Positions 34,724 through 43,738 of a DNA stretch of 64,000 nt are shown in pieces (the stretch's first letter is position 1; each line of letters opens with the position of its first letter). Below the pieces are notes generated by a model, which was given only the letters and a program-made list of their open reading frames with translations, was not told the origin of the DNA and ran no database searches. The DNA comes from Comamonas flocculans (GTDB taxonomy: Bacteria; Pseudomonadota; Gammaproteobacteria; Burkholderiales; Burkholderiaceae_C): assembly GCF_007954405.1 (NCBI RefSeq), contig NZ_CP042344.1:2604001-2668000 (forward strand), read 5' to 3'. The translations under genes and the position numbers were made by a program.

Positions 34724-35146
34724 TTACTTGAGCTTTTCGTCAGCGTTCCTGTTGTACTTGAACTCGGGCACGTTGCGCAGCGCTTCCTTGGTGGCGTCGG
34801 GCAGGGTGATGCGCTGGTTCTCCACATGGAACTGCTCGGCCGGGATCAGCACGTAGTGGGACGACAGGCCCAGATACTTGCTGGCGTTGACCACCGCGTA
34901 GGACACCGAGCCCTTGGGCGCGATGATGATGTCCTCGACGCTGCCCACGACTTCGGGCTTGGCGTCGTCGTTGTAGACATCGTGGTCAAGAATGGCCTTC
35001 TTCACGCTCCAGCCGTTGGCGGCCGTGGCATAGACCGATTGCGTGGTGCCGAGCACCGTGGTGCCGGCCACCTGCGCGCTGGCGGCAAAGGGCAGGGCGA
35101 GGCAGGCGCTCAGGATCAGGCCGTGGCCAATGGGGCGAAATTGCAT
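34724..35146 (-). CDS. Exported PRC-barrel domain protein
   Basis: A 140-residue protein. The signal peptide (HGLILSACLALPFAASAQ) is followed by a PRC-barrel domain (VLGTTQSVYATAANGWSVKK, VVGSVEDIIIAPKGSVSYAV, YVLIPAEQFHVENQRITLPD). PRC-barrel proteins of this exported type are common beside ferritin-like and membrane stress proteins in Burkholderiales. No function is established. It shares the block with the ferritin-like and DUF1328 genes, all on the minus strand. Confidence 0.8.
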   Translation of the reverse strand: MQFRPIGHGLILSACLALPFAASAQVAGTTVLGTTQSVYATAANGWSVKKAILDHDVYNDDAKPEVVGSVEDIIIAPKGSVSYAVVNASKYLGLSSHYVLIPAEQFHVENQRITLPDATKEALRNVPEFKYNRNADEKLK

Positions 35147-35207
35147 GGTTGTTTCCTTTCTGGGTGTACGCGGCGCGGCTTTGGGGTGTACGCCGCGGGT
35201 TGGGTAA

Positions 35208-35753
35208 TCAGGGGCGTTCGAGCCAGTCGGAGAGCTCGTCGGCGTGTTCCTCTTCCTCGGCCAGGATGTCGCGCAGCAGGTGCGCGCTGGTCGGGTCCTT
35301 GTCGGCCACCAGGGCGATGAGCTGGCGGTAGATCTCCACCGCCAGGCGCTCGGCCACCAGGTTGGCGCGGATCATGGCCTTGAGCTCGGTGGACTCGTCG
35401 TACTGCGCATGGCTGCGCGCCGACAGGGTGTCGGGGTCGAGCATGGGCTCGCCGCCGAGCTGGACGATGCGCGCCGCCAGGCGGTCCGCGTGGCCCAGCT
35501 CTTCATTGGCATGCGCCAGGAATTCCTCGGCAATGGCTTCGGAGGACAGGCCCTTGGCGGTGAAATAGTGGCGCCGGTAGCGCAGCACGCAGACCCATTC
35601 GGTGGCCAGCGCGTCGTTCAGCAGCTTGCAGATCTCTTGCGCGTGGGGCGCGATGCCCGGCGTGACCGCGCCCTGCTCGAGGTTGTCGCGGGCGCGGGCT
35701 ATGGCATCCTCATCGAGCTTCATCGTGCCCGAGGCAGGGGTGCTCTGGTGCAT
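35208..35753 (-). CDS. Ferritin-like (bacterioferritin/DPS-type) protein
   Basis: A 181-residue four-helix ferritin-like protein. Iron-binding residues appear in LNDALATEWVCVLRYRRHYF (Glu), EEFLAHANEELGHADRLAAR (Glu/His), LVAERLAVEIYRQ (Glu) and LAEEEEHADELSDWL (Glu, Glu/His). Two ExxH motifs (EELGH, EEEEH) give a complete diiron site. The start at 35753 was chosen because AAGGAG lies in the five codons upstream. A start at 35768 is possible but would have no ribosome site. It probably stores or detoxifies iron or peroxide. Confidence 0.88.
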   Translation of the reverse strand: MHQSTPASGTMKLDEDAIARARDNLEQGAVTPGIAPHAQEICKLLNDALATEWVCVLRYRRHYFTAKGLSSEAIAEEFLAHANEELGHADRLAARIVQLGGEPMLDPDTLSARSHAQYDESTELKAMIRANLVAERLAVEIYRQLIALVADKDPTSAHLLRDILAEEEEHADELSDWLERP

Positions 35754-35846
35754 GGTTTTCTCCTTCATGTTCAGATCGGGTGGCCGACCGCCCGTGGCTG
35801 GTGGCGCTTTGGGCGGCCGTCCCGGAGCTTGGTGTGCGGGCGAGCG

Positions 35847-36008
35847 TCAAGGTCGCCGGCGGCCAAAGATGAAGGACGCCACGAACAGAACCAGGAAGAC
35901 CACGAACAAGATCTTGGCGATCTCCGCCGCGACCCCGGCGATTCCGAAGAACCCGAGGAAGCCGGCAATCAGCGCGACGATCAGGAACACGAGTGCGTAA
36001 TGCAGCAT
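35847..36008 (-). CDS. DUF1328 small membrane protein
   Basis: A 53-residue two-helix membrane protein ([20 protein letters not shown], then [20 protein letters not shown]) ending in GRRRP. This is the standard DUF1328/YtjA pattern. A ribosome site (AAAGGAC) precedes the ATG. The family is stress-induced in several proteobacteria but without a known activity. It is the first gene of the minus-strand stress group, with the TGTAGG-N6-CCGACA motif about 120 bp upstream. Confidence 0.85.
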   Translation of the reverse strand: MLHYALVFLIVALIAGFLGFFGIAGVAAEIAKILFVVFLVLFVASFIFGRRRP

Positions 36009-36124
36009 GGCGTTTGTCCTTTCTTTGGTTGTGGGTTCCGGGCCCTTCGCGTCGCCGGAGGTCGGCGTTGTGCACGGGGCCCGAGAGCTGAAATTCATTG
36101 TCCGGGGCCTTGCTGCGCCTGCCT

Positions 36125-36142
36125 GTAGGACGGCACCGACAC
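36125..36142. promoter_or_regulatory. TGTAGG-N6-CCGACA motif upstream of DUF1328
   Basis: Same half-sites and spacing as 30005-30022. It lies between the divergent DUF1328 gene and the glycerate kinase gene. Read on the minus strand it is TGTCGG-N6-CCTACA. Confidence 0.4.
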
Positions 36143-36210
36143 CTGCTGTCAGCGCAGATCGCGTGCGCAGCGCCCGGGGCGGGCGCCTTCGATAATTGCG
36201 CTCCACCGTG

Positions 36211-37545
36211 ATGCCTGCCATGCCGCTGAACACCCTGCCGCCGTTTCGCGAAGACCCGCGCGGCCTGCTGCGTGCGCTCTTTCAGGTGGCGGTGCGGCGC
36301 GCCCAGCCGCTCGGTGCCATCGGCCCCTGGCTGCCGCCGCCGCCGCGCGGGCGCACGCTGGTGCTGGGTGCTGGCAAGGCGGCCGGCGCGATGGCGCAGG
36401 CGCTGGAAGCCTTGTGGCCGACGCAGGCGCCGCTGAGCGGGCTGGTGGTCACGCGCTACGGCCACGTGCCGCCGCGCCCGACGGGCCTGGCCCGGCGCAT
36501 CGAGGTGCGCGAGGCCGCGCACCCCGTGCCCGACGCCGCCGGCGCTGCCGCGGCCCGCGAGCTGCTGGCGCTGGCCGGGGGCTTGACGGCGGACGACCTG
36601 GTGATCTGCCTGGTCTCAGGCGGCGGCTCGGCGCTCCTGAGCCTGCCGGTGCCGGGGCTCACGCTGGCGCAGCTGCAGGACATCCATGCCCGGTTGCTGG
36701 CCAGCGGCGCCGCCATCGGCGAGATGAACTGCCTGCGCAAGCACCTCTCGCGCACCGCGGGTGGCCGCCTGGCGCTGGCCTGCGCGCCGGCGCCGGTGCT
36801 GACGCTGGCGATCAGCGATGTGCCGGGCGACGAGGTGTCGGTGATCGCCAGCGGCCCGAGCGTGGCCGACGCCAGCAGCTGCGCCGATGCGCTGGCGGTG
36901 GCGCGCCGCTACCGCATCGCGCTGCCCGACGCCGTGGTGCGCGCACTGCAAAGCGGCGCGCTGGAAACGCCCAAACCGGGCGATGCACGCCTGGCCGGGC
37001 AGGCGGTCCACCTCGTCGCGACGCCCGGGCAGTCGCTGCAGGCGGCGGCCGAGGCGGCGCGCGCCGCGGGTCTTGCCGCGCACGTGCTCTCCGACGCCAT
37101 CGAGGGCGAAGCGCGCGAGGTCGCCAAGGTGCATGCGGCGCTGGCGCGCGAGGTGGCGCTGCGCAATGCGCCGTTTGCCCGGCCCTGCGTGCTGCTGTCG
37201 GGCGGCGAGACCACGGTGACGCTGGGCGCGGCGGCGCCGCAGGGCGCGCCCGCGCGCGGCGGACGGGCCGGGGAGTTCTGCCTGGCGCTGGCGCTCGCGC
37301 TGCAAGGCCAGCCGGGCGTGTGGGCGCTGGCGGCGGACACCGACGGCATCGACGGCACGCAGGACAAGGCCGGCGCGCTGCTCACGCCCGACACGCTCGG
37401 GCGCGCCGCGGCGCTGGGGCTCGATGCGCGCGCGCTGCTGCAGCGCCACGACGCCTACGGCTTCTTCGAGCCGCTGGGCGACGCGCTGCTGACCGGCCCC
37501 ACGCACACCAACGTGAACGACTTCCGGGCGCTGCTGATCGCCTGA
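36211..37545 (+). CDS. ttuD: Glycerate 2-kinase (MOFRL family)
   Basis: A 444-residue kinase of the MOFRL class (glycerate kinase type II, often annotated hydroxypyruvate reductase). Typical motifs are [81 protein letters not shown] and [20 protein letters not shown]. It phosphorylates glycerate to 2-phosphoglycerate. Lying among purine genes, it could close the glyoxylate to glycerate branch of ureide breakdown. The gene itself does not show the GTATAC operator. The start is uncertain (36211 or 36220), with no clear ribosome site. Confidence 0.9.
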   Translation: MPAMPLNTLPPFREDPRGLLRALFQVAVRRAQPLGAIGPWLPPPPRGRTLVLGAGKAAGAMAQALEALWPTQAPLSGLVVTRYGHVPPRPTGLARRIEVREAAHPVPDAAGAAAARELLALAGGLTADDLVICLVSGGGSALLSLPVPGLTLAQLQDIHARLLASGAAIGEMNCLRKHLSRTAGGRLALACAPAPVLTLAISDVPGDEVSVIASGPSVADASSCADALAVARRYRIALPDAVVRALQSGALETPKPGDARLAGQAVHLVATPGQSLQAAAEAARAAGLAAHVLSDAIEGEAREVAKVHAALAREVALRNAPFARPCVLLSGGETTVTLGAAAPQGAPARGGRAGEFCLALALALQGQPGVWALAADTDGIDGTQDKAGALLTPDTLGRAAALGLDARALLQRHDAYGFFEPLGDALLTGPTHTNVNDFRALLIA

Positions 37546-37585
37546 GGCAGGGGCGTGCCGGAGGTGGCGCGCCTGATGCGATTAT

Positions 37586-37675
37586 GAGAGCTGCATGCGC
37601 AGGTACAGCAAGGTTTTCAAAGAGTTTTATATCTGAAAATCTTGGTGGACAAGCGCTGGCAGCCCCTGTTTTAGA
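37586..37675 (+). repeat. Dispersed hairpin repeat, decayed copy C
   Basis: Left half GAGAGCTGCATGCGC, then about 40 unrelated bases, then the right half GACAAGCGCTGGCAGCCCCT. The split suggests an inserted or rearranged copy. Confidence 0.45.
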
Positions 37676-37714
37676 AGCGGCCGCTGCGCTGCGATTGCGC
37701 TGCCCGCGCCGTCC

Positions 37715-39487
37715 TCAATAGCCCAGCGTGCGCCCGTCCGGGTTGCGCGGGTCGGACGCGCCATAGAGCAGGCCGCCGCGCAGCTCTATGGTCTGCGTGC
37801 GTCCCATCGCCGGCTTGACGGCGACGTGGTGGCCCCAGGCGCGCAGCAGATCCAGCGTGTCGCGCGAAAAGCCCTGTTCCACGCGCAGCTCGTCGGGCAT
37901 CCACTGGTGGTGAAAGCGCGGCGTGGCCGCCGCCTGCAGCGGGTTCATGCCGAAGTCGATGAGGTTGACCACGGTCTCGAGCACCGTGGTGATGATGCGC
38001 GGCCCGCCCGGGCTGCCGGTGACCAGGCGCAGCCTGCCGTCCTGCAGCACCAGCGTCGGCGTCATCGAGGACAGCGGGCGCTTGCCCGCGGCCACCGCGT
38101 TGGCGTCGCCGCCGACCAGGCCGTAGGCGTTGGCCACGCCGGGCCGCGCGGCAAAGTCGTCCATCTCGTTGTTCAGCACGATGCCGGTGCCGGCCGCGAC
38201 GATGCCGCTGCCGAAGTTGGTGTTGAGCGTGTAGGTGACGGCCACCGCGTTGCCGTGCGCATCGACCACCGAAAAATGCGTGGTCTGCCCGCTTTCATGG
38301 GCCTGGGGCTGGCCGGCCCGGATGTCGCTGGCGCTGCGCGCGCGCTGCGGCGCGATGCCGGCGGCCAATTGATCAGCGTAGCGCTTGCTGGTCAGGCCCG
38401 CAAGCGGCACGCGCACGAAGTCGGGGTCGCCCAGGTATTCGGCGCGGTCGGCGTAGGCGAGCTTCATCGCCTCGGCCATGTGGTGCACCGTGCGCGCGCT
38501 GTTCGCGCCCCAGTCGGCCAGCGGCCAGCGTTCCAGGATGTTGAGCATCTGCACCAGATGCGCGCCGCCCGAGGACGGCGGCGGCATGGTGACGATCTCA
38601 TGGCCGCGGTAGCTGCCGCGCACCGGCTCGCGCTCGAGCACGCGGTAGTTCTTCAGGTCGGCCAGGGTGACGCTGCCCGCGTGCGGCGCCATCTCCGCGG
38701 CGATTTTCTGCGCGATCTCGCCCTCGTAGAAGGCCGCCGGCCCCTGCGCGCCGATCAGGCGCAGCGAGTGCGCCAGGTCTTGCTGCACCAGCAGCGCGCC
38801 CTCGCGCAGCGGCGCGCCGTCGCGCCAGAAGATGGCCCGGCTGGCGGGCCAGGGCGCCAGGGTCTTGCGCTCGCGCGCCAGCACCTTGGCCAGCGTGGCG
38901 CTGACGGCGTAGCCTTGCTCGGCCAGGCGCGCGGCCGGCTCCACCGCCTGGGCCAGCGTGAGCGTGCCCCACTGGCGCAGCGCATGCGCCAGGCCCGCCA
39001 CCGTGCCGGGCACGCCGACGGCGTAGTGGGTGTAGAGCGACTTGCCGTCGACGACCTTGCCCTCGGCGTCCAGGTACATCCGCCGGTGCGCGCCGGCCGG
39101 CGCCATCTCGCGAAAGTCCAGCGCCACCTGGCGAGCGCTGCGCGCGTCGTGCACCAGCATGAAGCCGCCGCCGCCCAGGTTGCCCGCATTGGGCAGCACC
39201 ACGGCCAGCGCAAAACCCACGGCCACCGCCGCATCCACCGCATTGCCGCCCTGGCGCAGCACGTCGAGCCCGATGCGCGTGGCCAGAGCCTGCTCGCTGG
39301 CCACCATGCCGTGGCGCGCTACCACCGGGTGGAAGATGTCCTTGTCGAAGTCGTAGGCCGCGGCCGCTGCGCGCGCAGCCGGCGCCTGCTGCAGCACCGG
39401 CGCAAGCTCGGCCGGCGCATGGCTGCAGCCGGCCGTCAGCGCCAGCCACAGGCCGGCGAAAAGAAGGGAAGGGCGGCGGACGGACAT
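37715..39487 (-). CDS. ggt: Gamma-glutamyltransferase (lipoprotein)
   Basis: A 590-residue Ntn hydrolase proenzyme. The N terminus is a lipoprotein signal with LALTAGC. Domain features are [55 protein letters not shown] and the self-cleavage Thr in [20 protein letters not shown]. The small subunit continues with TLNTNFGSG and [16 protein letters not shown]. Both subunits are complete. It would cleave glutathione or gamma-glutamyl peptides at the cell surface. It is divergent from uraH and shares the intergenic region holding the third purine operator. Confidence 0.93.
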   Translation of the reverse strand: MSVRRPSLLFAGLWLALTAGCSHAPAELAPVLQQAPAARAAAAAYDFDKDIFHPVVARHGMVASEQALATRIGLDVLRQGGNAVDAAVAVGFALAVVLPNAGNLGGGGFMLVHDARSARQVALDFREMAPAGAHRRMYLDAEGKVVDGKSLYTHYAVGVPGTVAGLAHALRQWGTLTLAQAVEPAARLAEQGYAVSATLAKVLARERKTLAPWPASRAIFWRDGAPLREGALLVQQDLAHSLRLIGAQGPAAFYEGEIAQKIAAEMAPHAGSVTLADLKNYRVLEREPVRGSYRGHEIVTMPPPSSGGAHLVQMLNILERWPLADWGANSARTVHHMAEAMKLAYADRAEYLGDPDFVRVPLAGLTSKRYADQLAAGIAPQRARSASDIRAGQPQAHESGQTTHFSVVDAHGNAVAVTYTLNTNFGSGIVAAGTGIVLNNEMDDFAARPGVANAYGLVGGDANAVAAGKRPLSSMTPTLVLQDGRLRLVTGSPGGPRIITTVLETVVNLIDFGMNPLQAAATPRFHHQWMPDELRVEQGFSRDTLDLLRAWGHHVAVKPAMGRTQTIELRGGLLYGASDPRNPDGRTLGY

Positions 39488-39548
39488 GGCGGCTTTGCGG
39501 ATGCGGTCGAAGCGCCAAGCCTAAACCCTGGGGCGCGCATGGCGAGAG

Positions 39549-39569
39549 TACAAAAACTGTATACACTTT
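39549..39569 (+). promoter_or_regulatory. Purine-regulon operator candidate 3 (uraH-xdhC)
   Basis: TACAAAAACTGTATACACTT, almost identical to half of the inverted repeat before gntR. It lies 39-59 bases upstream of the uraH ATG, in the region shared with ggt. Confidence 0.62.
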
Positions 39570-39607
39570 CCCGCATCGTCGATGGACCTGCTACAGGAGA
39601 CAAGGCC

Positions 39608-39958
39608 ATGGGGCTGAGCACCCACGTTCTGGACACCATGCACGGCTGCCCTGCCGCCGGCATGCAGGTGGCGCTGTACGCCACCGAGGGCGATAGCCCC
39701 ACGCTGATCAAGCGCCTGACGCTCAACCACGACGGGCGCAGCGACGCGCCGCTGCTGGACAACGCCAGCCTGCGCGCCGGCACCTATCGCCTGGTGTTCG
39801 ACGTGGCGGCCTATTTCAAGGCCCGCGCCGTAGAGCTGCCCGAGCCCAACTTCCTGAACCGCGTGAGCCTGGACTTCGGCATCGCCCAGCCCGAGCAGCA
39901 CTACCACGTGCCCTTGCTGGTCAGCCCCTGGAGCTATTCCACCTACCGGGGCTCCTGA
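39608..39958 (+). CDS. uraH: 5-hydroxyisourate hydrolase
   Basis: A 116-residue transthyretin-like enzyme that hydrolyses 5-hydroxyisourate to OHCU. The N-terminal motif [17 protein letters not shown] and the diagnostic C-terminal tetrapeptide YRGS mark the family, with catalytic histidines in THVLD and [10 protein letters not shown]. The length is standard. The ATG was chosen because it matches this N terminus; the frame extends upstream only as antisense to ggt. xdhC follows eight bases later. It is controlled by the operator candidate at 39549. Confidence 0.96.
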   Translation: MGLSTHVLDTMHGCPAAGMQVALYATEGDSPTLIKRLTLNHDGRSDAPLLDNASLRAGTYRLVFDVAAYFKARAVELPEPNFLNRVSLDFGIAQPEQHYHVPLLVSPWSYSTYRGS

Positions 39959-39965
39959 GCAGCCC

Positions 39966-40811
39966 ATGCCCGCGCCGCAGACTCCCCTGGAGCAGTTGCT
40001 CGCCGCCCTGGCGCGCGGCCCGGTCTGCCTGGTGACGGTGCAGCAGGCGCAGGGTTCGACCCCGCGCGAGGCCGGCGCCTGGATGGCCCTCGGCCTGGCC
40101 GAGCCCGAGCTGCTGATCGGCTCCATCGGCGGCGGCCACCTGGAATGGCAGGCCACGCAGGAAGCGCGCGCGCGCCTTGCGGCCTGCGCGCAAGGCCAGG
40201 CGCCGGGCGCGCCGCTGCTGCGCCAGGCGCTGGGCCCGAGCCTGGGCCAGTGCTGCGGCGGCGTGGTGCTGCTGCGCTTCGAATGCCTGGGCGCGCAGGA
40301 CGCGCCGGCGCTGCGCGAGCGCCTGGCGCCGCGGCTGCACCCGCTCACGCTGTTTGGCGGCGGCCATGTGGGGCGCGCGCTGGTGCGGGTGCTGGCGCCG
40401 CTGCCGTTTGCCATCCAGTGGGTGGACAGCCGCGACGAGATCTTTCCCGAAGGGCTTTCGAGCAAGGTGCAGTGCGAGTATTCCGACCCGGTGCAGGCGG
40501 CGGTGGCCGACGTCGCTCCCGGCTCGCAGGTGCTGATCATGAGCTTCAGCCACGCCGAAGACCAGGACATCGTGGCCGAATGCCTCAAGCGCCAGCGCGC
40601 GCGCGCCGACCTGCCCTTCATCGGCCTGATCGGCAGCAAGACCAAGTGGGCGAGCTTTCGCCACCGGCTGGAGGCGCGCGGCTACACCGAGGCCGACTTC
40701 GCCCACGTCACCTGCCCGATCGGCGTGCCCGGCATTGTCGGCAAGGACCCGCAGGTGATTGCCGTCGCGGTGGCGGCGCAGCTGCTGATGCGGGTAAGCC
40801 CGCTGGCCTGA
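39966..40811 (+). CDS. xdhC: Xanthine dehydrogenase accessory protein XdhC
   Basis: A 281-residue chaperone that delivers sulphurated molybdenum cofactor to xanthine dehydrogenase. Typical features are VTVQQAQGSTPREAGAWMAL, IGSIGGGHLEWQA, LGQCCGGVVLLRFE, a Rossmann motif LFGGGHVGRALVRVL, MSFSHAEDQDIVAECL, LIGSKTKWASF and CPIGVPGIVGKDPQVIAVAV. The enzyme genes xdhA and xdhB are not in the window and must lie elsewhere. It is cotranscribed with uraH, eight bases apart. Confidence 0.95.
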   Translation: MPAPQTPLEQLLAALARGPVCLVTVQQAQGSTPREAGAWMALGLAEPELLIGSIGGGHLEWQATQEARARLAACAQGQAPGAPLLRQALGPSLGQCCGGVVLLRFECLGAQDAPALRERLAPRLHPLTLFGGGHVGRALVRVLAPLPFAIQWVDSRDEIFPEGLSSKVQCEYSDPVQAAVADVAPGSQVLIMSFSHAEDQDIVAECLKRQRARADLPFIGLIGSKTKWASFRHRLEARGYTEADFAHVTCPIGVPGIVGKDPQVIAVAVAAQLLMRVSPLA

Positions 40812-40820
40812 GCGGGGTAT

Positions 40821-40844
40821 TTGCATACAATTTGTGTCCACAAA
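40821..40844 (+). promoter_or_regulatory. Purine-regulon operator candidate 4 (puuD)
   Basis: TTGCATACAATTTGTGTCCA followed by CAAA. It has the GCATAC core and a TTTGTGT arm like the gntR site, 101-124 bases upstream of the puuD ATG. Confidence 0.58.
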
Positions 40845-40944
40845 CCAGGTCGCAGCGGTGCCGGAGCATGCAGGCATGCGCCGAGCGCGGCCTCTCATGA
40901 GCTGCTCAGAGCGCCCGCGGTGGTGAGCAGCCGGAGACTTGCGC

Positions 40945-42147
40945 ATGGAAGCTTATCTGCTGGACTGGGCCAACCTGCTGCTGCGCTGGCTGCACGTCAT
41001 CACCGCCATCGCCTGGGTGGGGTCGTCCTTCTACTTCGTCTTTCTGGACAGCAGCCTCACGCCGCCCGCCGATGAAAAACTGCGCCGCGACGGCGCCACC
41101 GGCGAGCTCTGGGCGGTGCACGGCGGGGGCTTCTACCACCCGGTCAAGTACAACGTCTCGCCGCCCAGGCTGCCCGAGCACCTGCACTGGTTCTTCTGGG
41201 AGAGCTACACCACCTGGCTGTCGGGCTTTGCGCTGCTGTCCGTCTCCTACCTGTGGAACGCCGGCGTCTATCTGGTCAACCCGGCCGCGCCGCTGATGTC
41301 GCCCGCCATGGCGGTGGTGGCGGCGCTGGCCTTCCTCGTCGTCTTCTGGCTGCTGTACGACGCGATCTGCCGCATCTGGGGCCAGAAAGAGCGGGGCGAC
41401 ACCATCGTCGGCGCGCTGGTGGCCGTGCTGGTGTGCATCGCGGCCTGGCTCGCCTGCCATCTCTTTCCGGGGCAGGCGGCCTTCCTCCTGATGGGCGCGA
41501 TGCTCGCCACCGCGATGAGCGCCAACGTGCTGTTCTGGATCATCCCCGGCCAGCGCAAGGTGGTGGCGGCGCTCAAGGCCGGCCAGCCGGTGGACCCCAT
41601 CCACGGCCAGCGCGGCAAGCAGCGCAGCGTGCACAACACCTATTTCACGCTGCCGGTGGTCTTTGCCATGCTCTCCACCCACTACGGCTGGATGAACACC
41701 GCGCCGAACAACTGGCTGATCCTCATCCTGATGATGGCTGCGGGCGCGCTGATCCGCCAGTTCTTCGTGCTGCGCCACGGCTACAAGCTCGGGCGCAACC
41801 GCCACCCCTGGCCGTATGCGGCCATCGGCGTGGCCGTGCTGCTGGCGCTCGTCGCCTGGCTCAAGCCGGCGCCGCAGGCACTCGCCAGTTCCAGCGAACC
41901 CGTGGCCTTTGCCGATCTGCACGCGGTCATGAAGGAGCAGTGTTTCGTCTGCCACAGCAGCGCCACCATCCAGCAAAAGGGCGTGAAGTTCGACACGCCC
42001 GAGGACGTGAAGCAGCACGCCCAGCAGATCTACCAGCAGGTGGTGCAACTGCGCAAGATGCCCTTCGGCAATCCCGACGCGCTCAGCCCGCAGCAGCTGG
42101 ACATGTTCAAGCGCTGGTACGAGGGCGGGGCTCGCGTCGACCGCTGA
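40945..42147 (+). CDS. puuD: Membrane urate hydroxylase PuuD with cytochrome c domain
   Basis: A 400-residue integral membrane enzyme converting urate to 5-hydroxyisourate, as in the cytochrome-linked urate oxidases of proteobacteria. About eight membrane helices occupy residues 1-310 (LLRWLHVITAIAWVGSSFYF, VSYLWNAG, AAFLLMGAMLATAMSANVLF). The conserved soluble loop carries HGGGFYHPVKYNVSPPRLPE. A C-terminal periplasmic cytochrome c domain has CFVCH at about 333 and a probable axial Met in RKMPFGNPDALSPQQ. The start at 40945 follows GGAG; a TTG two codons earlier is in frame but unlikely. Confidence 0.93.
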   Translation: MEAYLLDWANLLLRWLHVITAIAWVGSSFYFVFLDSSLTPPADEKLRRDGATGELWAVHGGGFYHPVKYNVSPPRLPEHLHWFFWESYTTWLSGFALLSVSYLWNAGVYLVNPAAPLMSPAMAVVAALAFLVVFWLLYDAICRIWGQKERGDTIVGALVAVLVCIAAWLACHLFPGQAAFLLMGAMLATAMSANVLFWIIPGQRKVVAALKAGQPVDPIHGQRGKQRSVHNTYFTLPVVFAMLSTHYGWMNTAPNNWLILILMMAAGALIRQFFVLRHGYKLGRNRHPWPYAAIGVAVLLALVAWLKPAPQALASSSEPVAFADLHAVMKEQCFVCHSSATIQQKGVKFDTPEDVKQHAQQIYQQVVQLRKMPFGNPDALSPQQLDMFKRWYEGGARVDR

Positions 42148-42205
42148 ATTTGAGCCAAATCAGGCCGCAGCGCTTGCCCATCAAGCGCCAGCAGCTATGC
42201 TTTGA
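42148..42205 (-). repeat. Dispersed hairpin repeat, copy D
   Basis: On the minus strand ATAGCTGCTGGCGCTTG, then GCAAGCGCTGCGGCCTGATT. It starts right after the puuD stop. It is the clearest copy: its AGCGCTTG/CAAGCGCC arms form a hairpin. Confidence 0.62.
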
Positions 42206-42250
42206 GAAGCGATGCCACGGTTAGAATCCGCGCAACAGGAGTTCTGTCCC

Positions 42251-42817
42251 ATGAGCATCAAGAGCGACAAGTGGATCCGGCGCATGGCCAGCGAGCACGG
42301 CATGATCGAGCCGTTCGAGCCCGGCCAGGTGCGCGAGGTCGACGGCCGCAAGGTCATCAGCTACGGCACCAGCAGCTACGGCTACGACATCCGCTGCGCG
42401 GGTGAATTCAAGGTCTTCACCAACATCCACAGCACCGTGGTGGACCCGAAGAACTTCGACGAGAACAGCTTTGTCGACTTCGAGGGCGACTCCTGCATCA
42501 TTCCGCCCAACAGCTTTGCGCTGGCGCGCACGGTCGAGTACTTTCGCATCCCGCGCGACGTGCTCACCGTCTGCCTGGGCAAGAGCACCTACGCGCGCTG
42601 CGGCATCATCGTCAACGTCACGCCCTTCGAGCCCGAATGGGAGGGCTACGTGACGCTGGAGTTCTCCAACACCACGCCGCTGCCGGCCAGGATCTATGCC
42701 GGCGAAGGCTGCGCCCAGGTGCTGTTCTTCCAGAGCGACGAGGTCTGCGAGGTGAGCTACCGCGACCGCAAGGGCAAATACCAGGGCCAGCAGGGCGTGA
42801 CCCTGCCGCGCGCCTGA
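42251..42817 (+). CDS. dcd: dCTP deaminase
   Basis: A 188-residue dCTP deaminase, the standard length, producing dUTP for thymidylate synthesis. Segments [22 protein letters not shown]-type [20 protein letters not shown] and [20 protein letters not shown] contain the catalytic Glu and nucleotide-binding residues. AGAGTGACC-type tail motifs ([16 protein letters not shown]) are conserved. A plausible promoter (TTAGAAT) lies 25 bases upstream. It is convergent with the downstream cyclodeaminase homologue. Confidence 0.95.
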   Translation: MSIKSDKWIRRMASEHGMIEPFEPGQVREVDGRKVISYGTSSYGYDIRCAGEFKVFTNIHSTVVDPKNFDENSFVDFEGDSCIIPPNSFALARTVEYFRIPRDVLTVCLGKSTYARCGIIVNVTPFEPEWEGYVTLEFSNTTPLPARIYAGEGCAQVLFFQSDEVCEVSYRDRKGKYQGQQGVTLPRA

Positions 42818-42823
42818 GTTGGT

Positions 42824-43735
42824 TCAGGCGCCCTGGCGCAGCGCCAGCCGCGCCGCCGCCAGGTCCCACCCCGCCCAGCCGCAGCTCTTGAACAGCACCG
42901 GGCCGCCGCGCGGCGGCTGCGGCCCGCGCAGCACGTCCTGCAGACTGGGCAGCGGCGCCACGGCAATGCCGGCTTGCAGCAGGTCGCCGGCCTCGTGCTC
43001 GGCGTCGCGCGTATCCACCACGATGCGCCCGTGCTCGGCAAAGTGGCGGCACAGGCCGGCGTCCAGCTCCCGCATCTGCGGCGTGAACGCGCCCACCGCC
43101 GCCACGAAGGCGTCGGCGCGCACCGGACCGCGCAGCACCACCGCGTTCGCCGGCGTGCAGGTCACGACCAGCGGACAGCGCGCAAGCGCCGCATGCGCAT
43201 CTGCAACGCTTTCTGCCTGCAAACCCAGGCTGTGTGCATGCTGCACGAGGGCCTGCGCGCTGGCCGCGCTGCGCGAGGCAATCACGAAGCGGCGTACGCC
43301 CAGCGTGGCGGCACAGGCTTGCAGGTGCGCCCGGCCCTGTACACCCGCGCCCACGATCAGCGCGGGCCCCTGCGGGCAGGCCGCCAGGTGCCGTGCGGCC
43401 AGTGCCGACACCGCCGCGGTGCGCCGCGCGGTCACCGTCGGACCGTCCAGGATCAGCCGGCGCTCGCCGCTGGCCACGTCGAAGACGCTCACCTCGCCCT
43501 GGATGGTGGGCCGGCCGGCGCCGGCATTGGCGGCGGTGAAGCTGATCAGCTTGGTCATGGCCACCGTGCCGTCGGTGGCCGGCATCACGAAGAGCACGCT
43601 GCCGTCGCCCGTCGGCATGACGATGCGTGGCGGCACCCGGGCGGCGCCGGCGCGCAGCAATGCCTCGATTTCATCGGCCAGCGCATCCCAGGGCAGGCTC
43701 GCGGCGGTGCGCCGTGCGTCGTGGATGGCGTGCAT
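42824..43735 (-). CDS. Ornithine cyclodeaminase/mu-crystallin family reductase
   Basis: A 303-residue NAD(P)-linked protein. The Rossmann motif is LIVGAGVQGRAHLQAC, and substrate-domain segments are VMPATDGTVAMTKLISF and PTIQGEVSVFDVASGERRLI. Many such proteins are delta1-pyrroline-2-carboxylate or piperideine-2-carboxylate reductases rather than true ornithine cyclodeaminases. Absence of the ornithine-specific residues cannot be judged by eye. It starts three bases after pcp and is probably translationally coupled. AGGAG lies directly before the ATG with almost no spacing. Confidence 0.85.
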   Translation of the reverse strand: MHAIHDARRTAASLPWDALADEIEALLRAGAARVPPRIVMPTGDGSVLFVMPATDGTVAMTKLISFTAANAGAGRPTIQGEVSVFDVASGERRLILDGPTVTARRTAAVSALAARHLAACPQGPALIVGAGVQGRAHLQACAATLGVRRFVIASRSAASAQALVQHAHSLGLQAESVADAHAALARCPLVVTCTPANAVVLRGPVRADAFVAAVGAFTPQMRELDAGLCRHFAEHGRIVVDTRDAEHEAGDLLQAGIAVAPLPSLQDVLRGPQPPRGGPVLFKSCGWAGWDLAAARLALRQGA

Positions 43736-43738
43736 CTC

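Noticed and set aside
35160..35205. Tandem GGGTGTACGCSGCG motif between PRC-barrel and ferritin-like genes
   Set aside because: Two short GC-rich copies with internal differences; too weak to separate from compositional chance.
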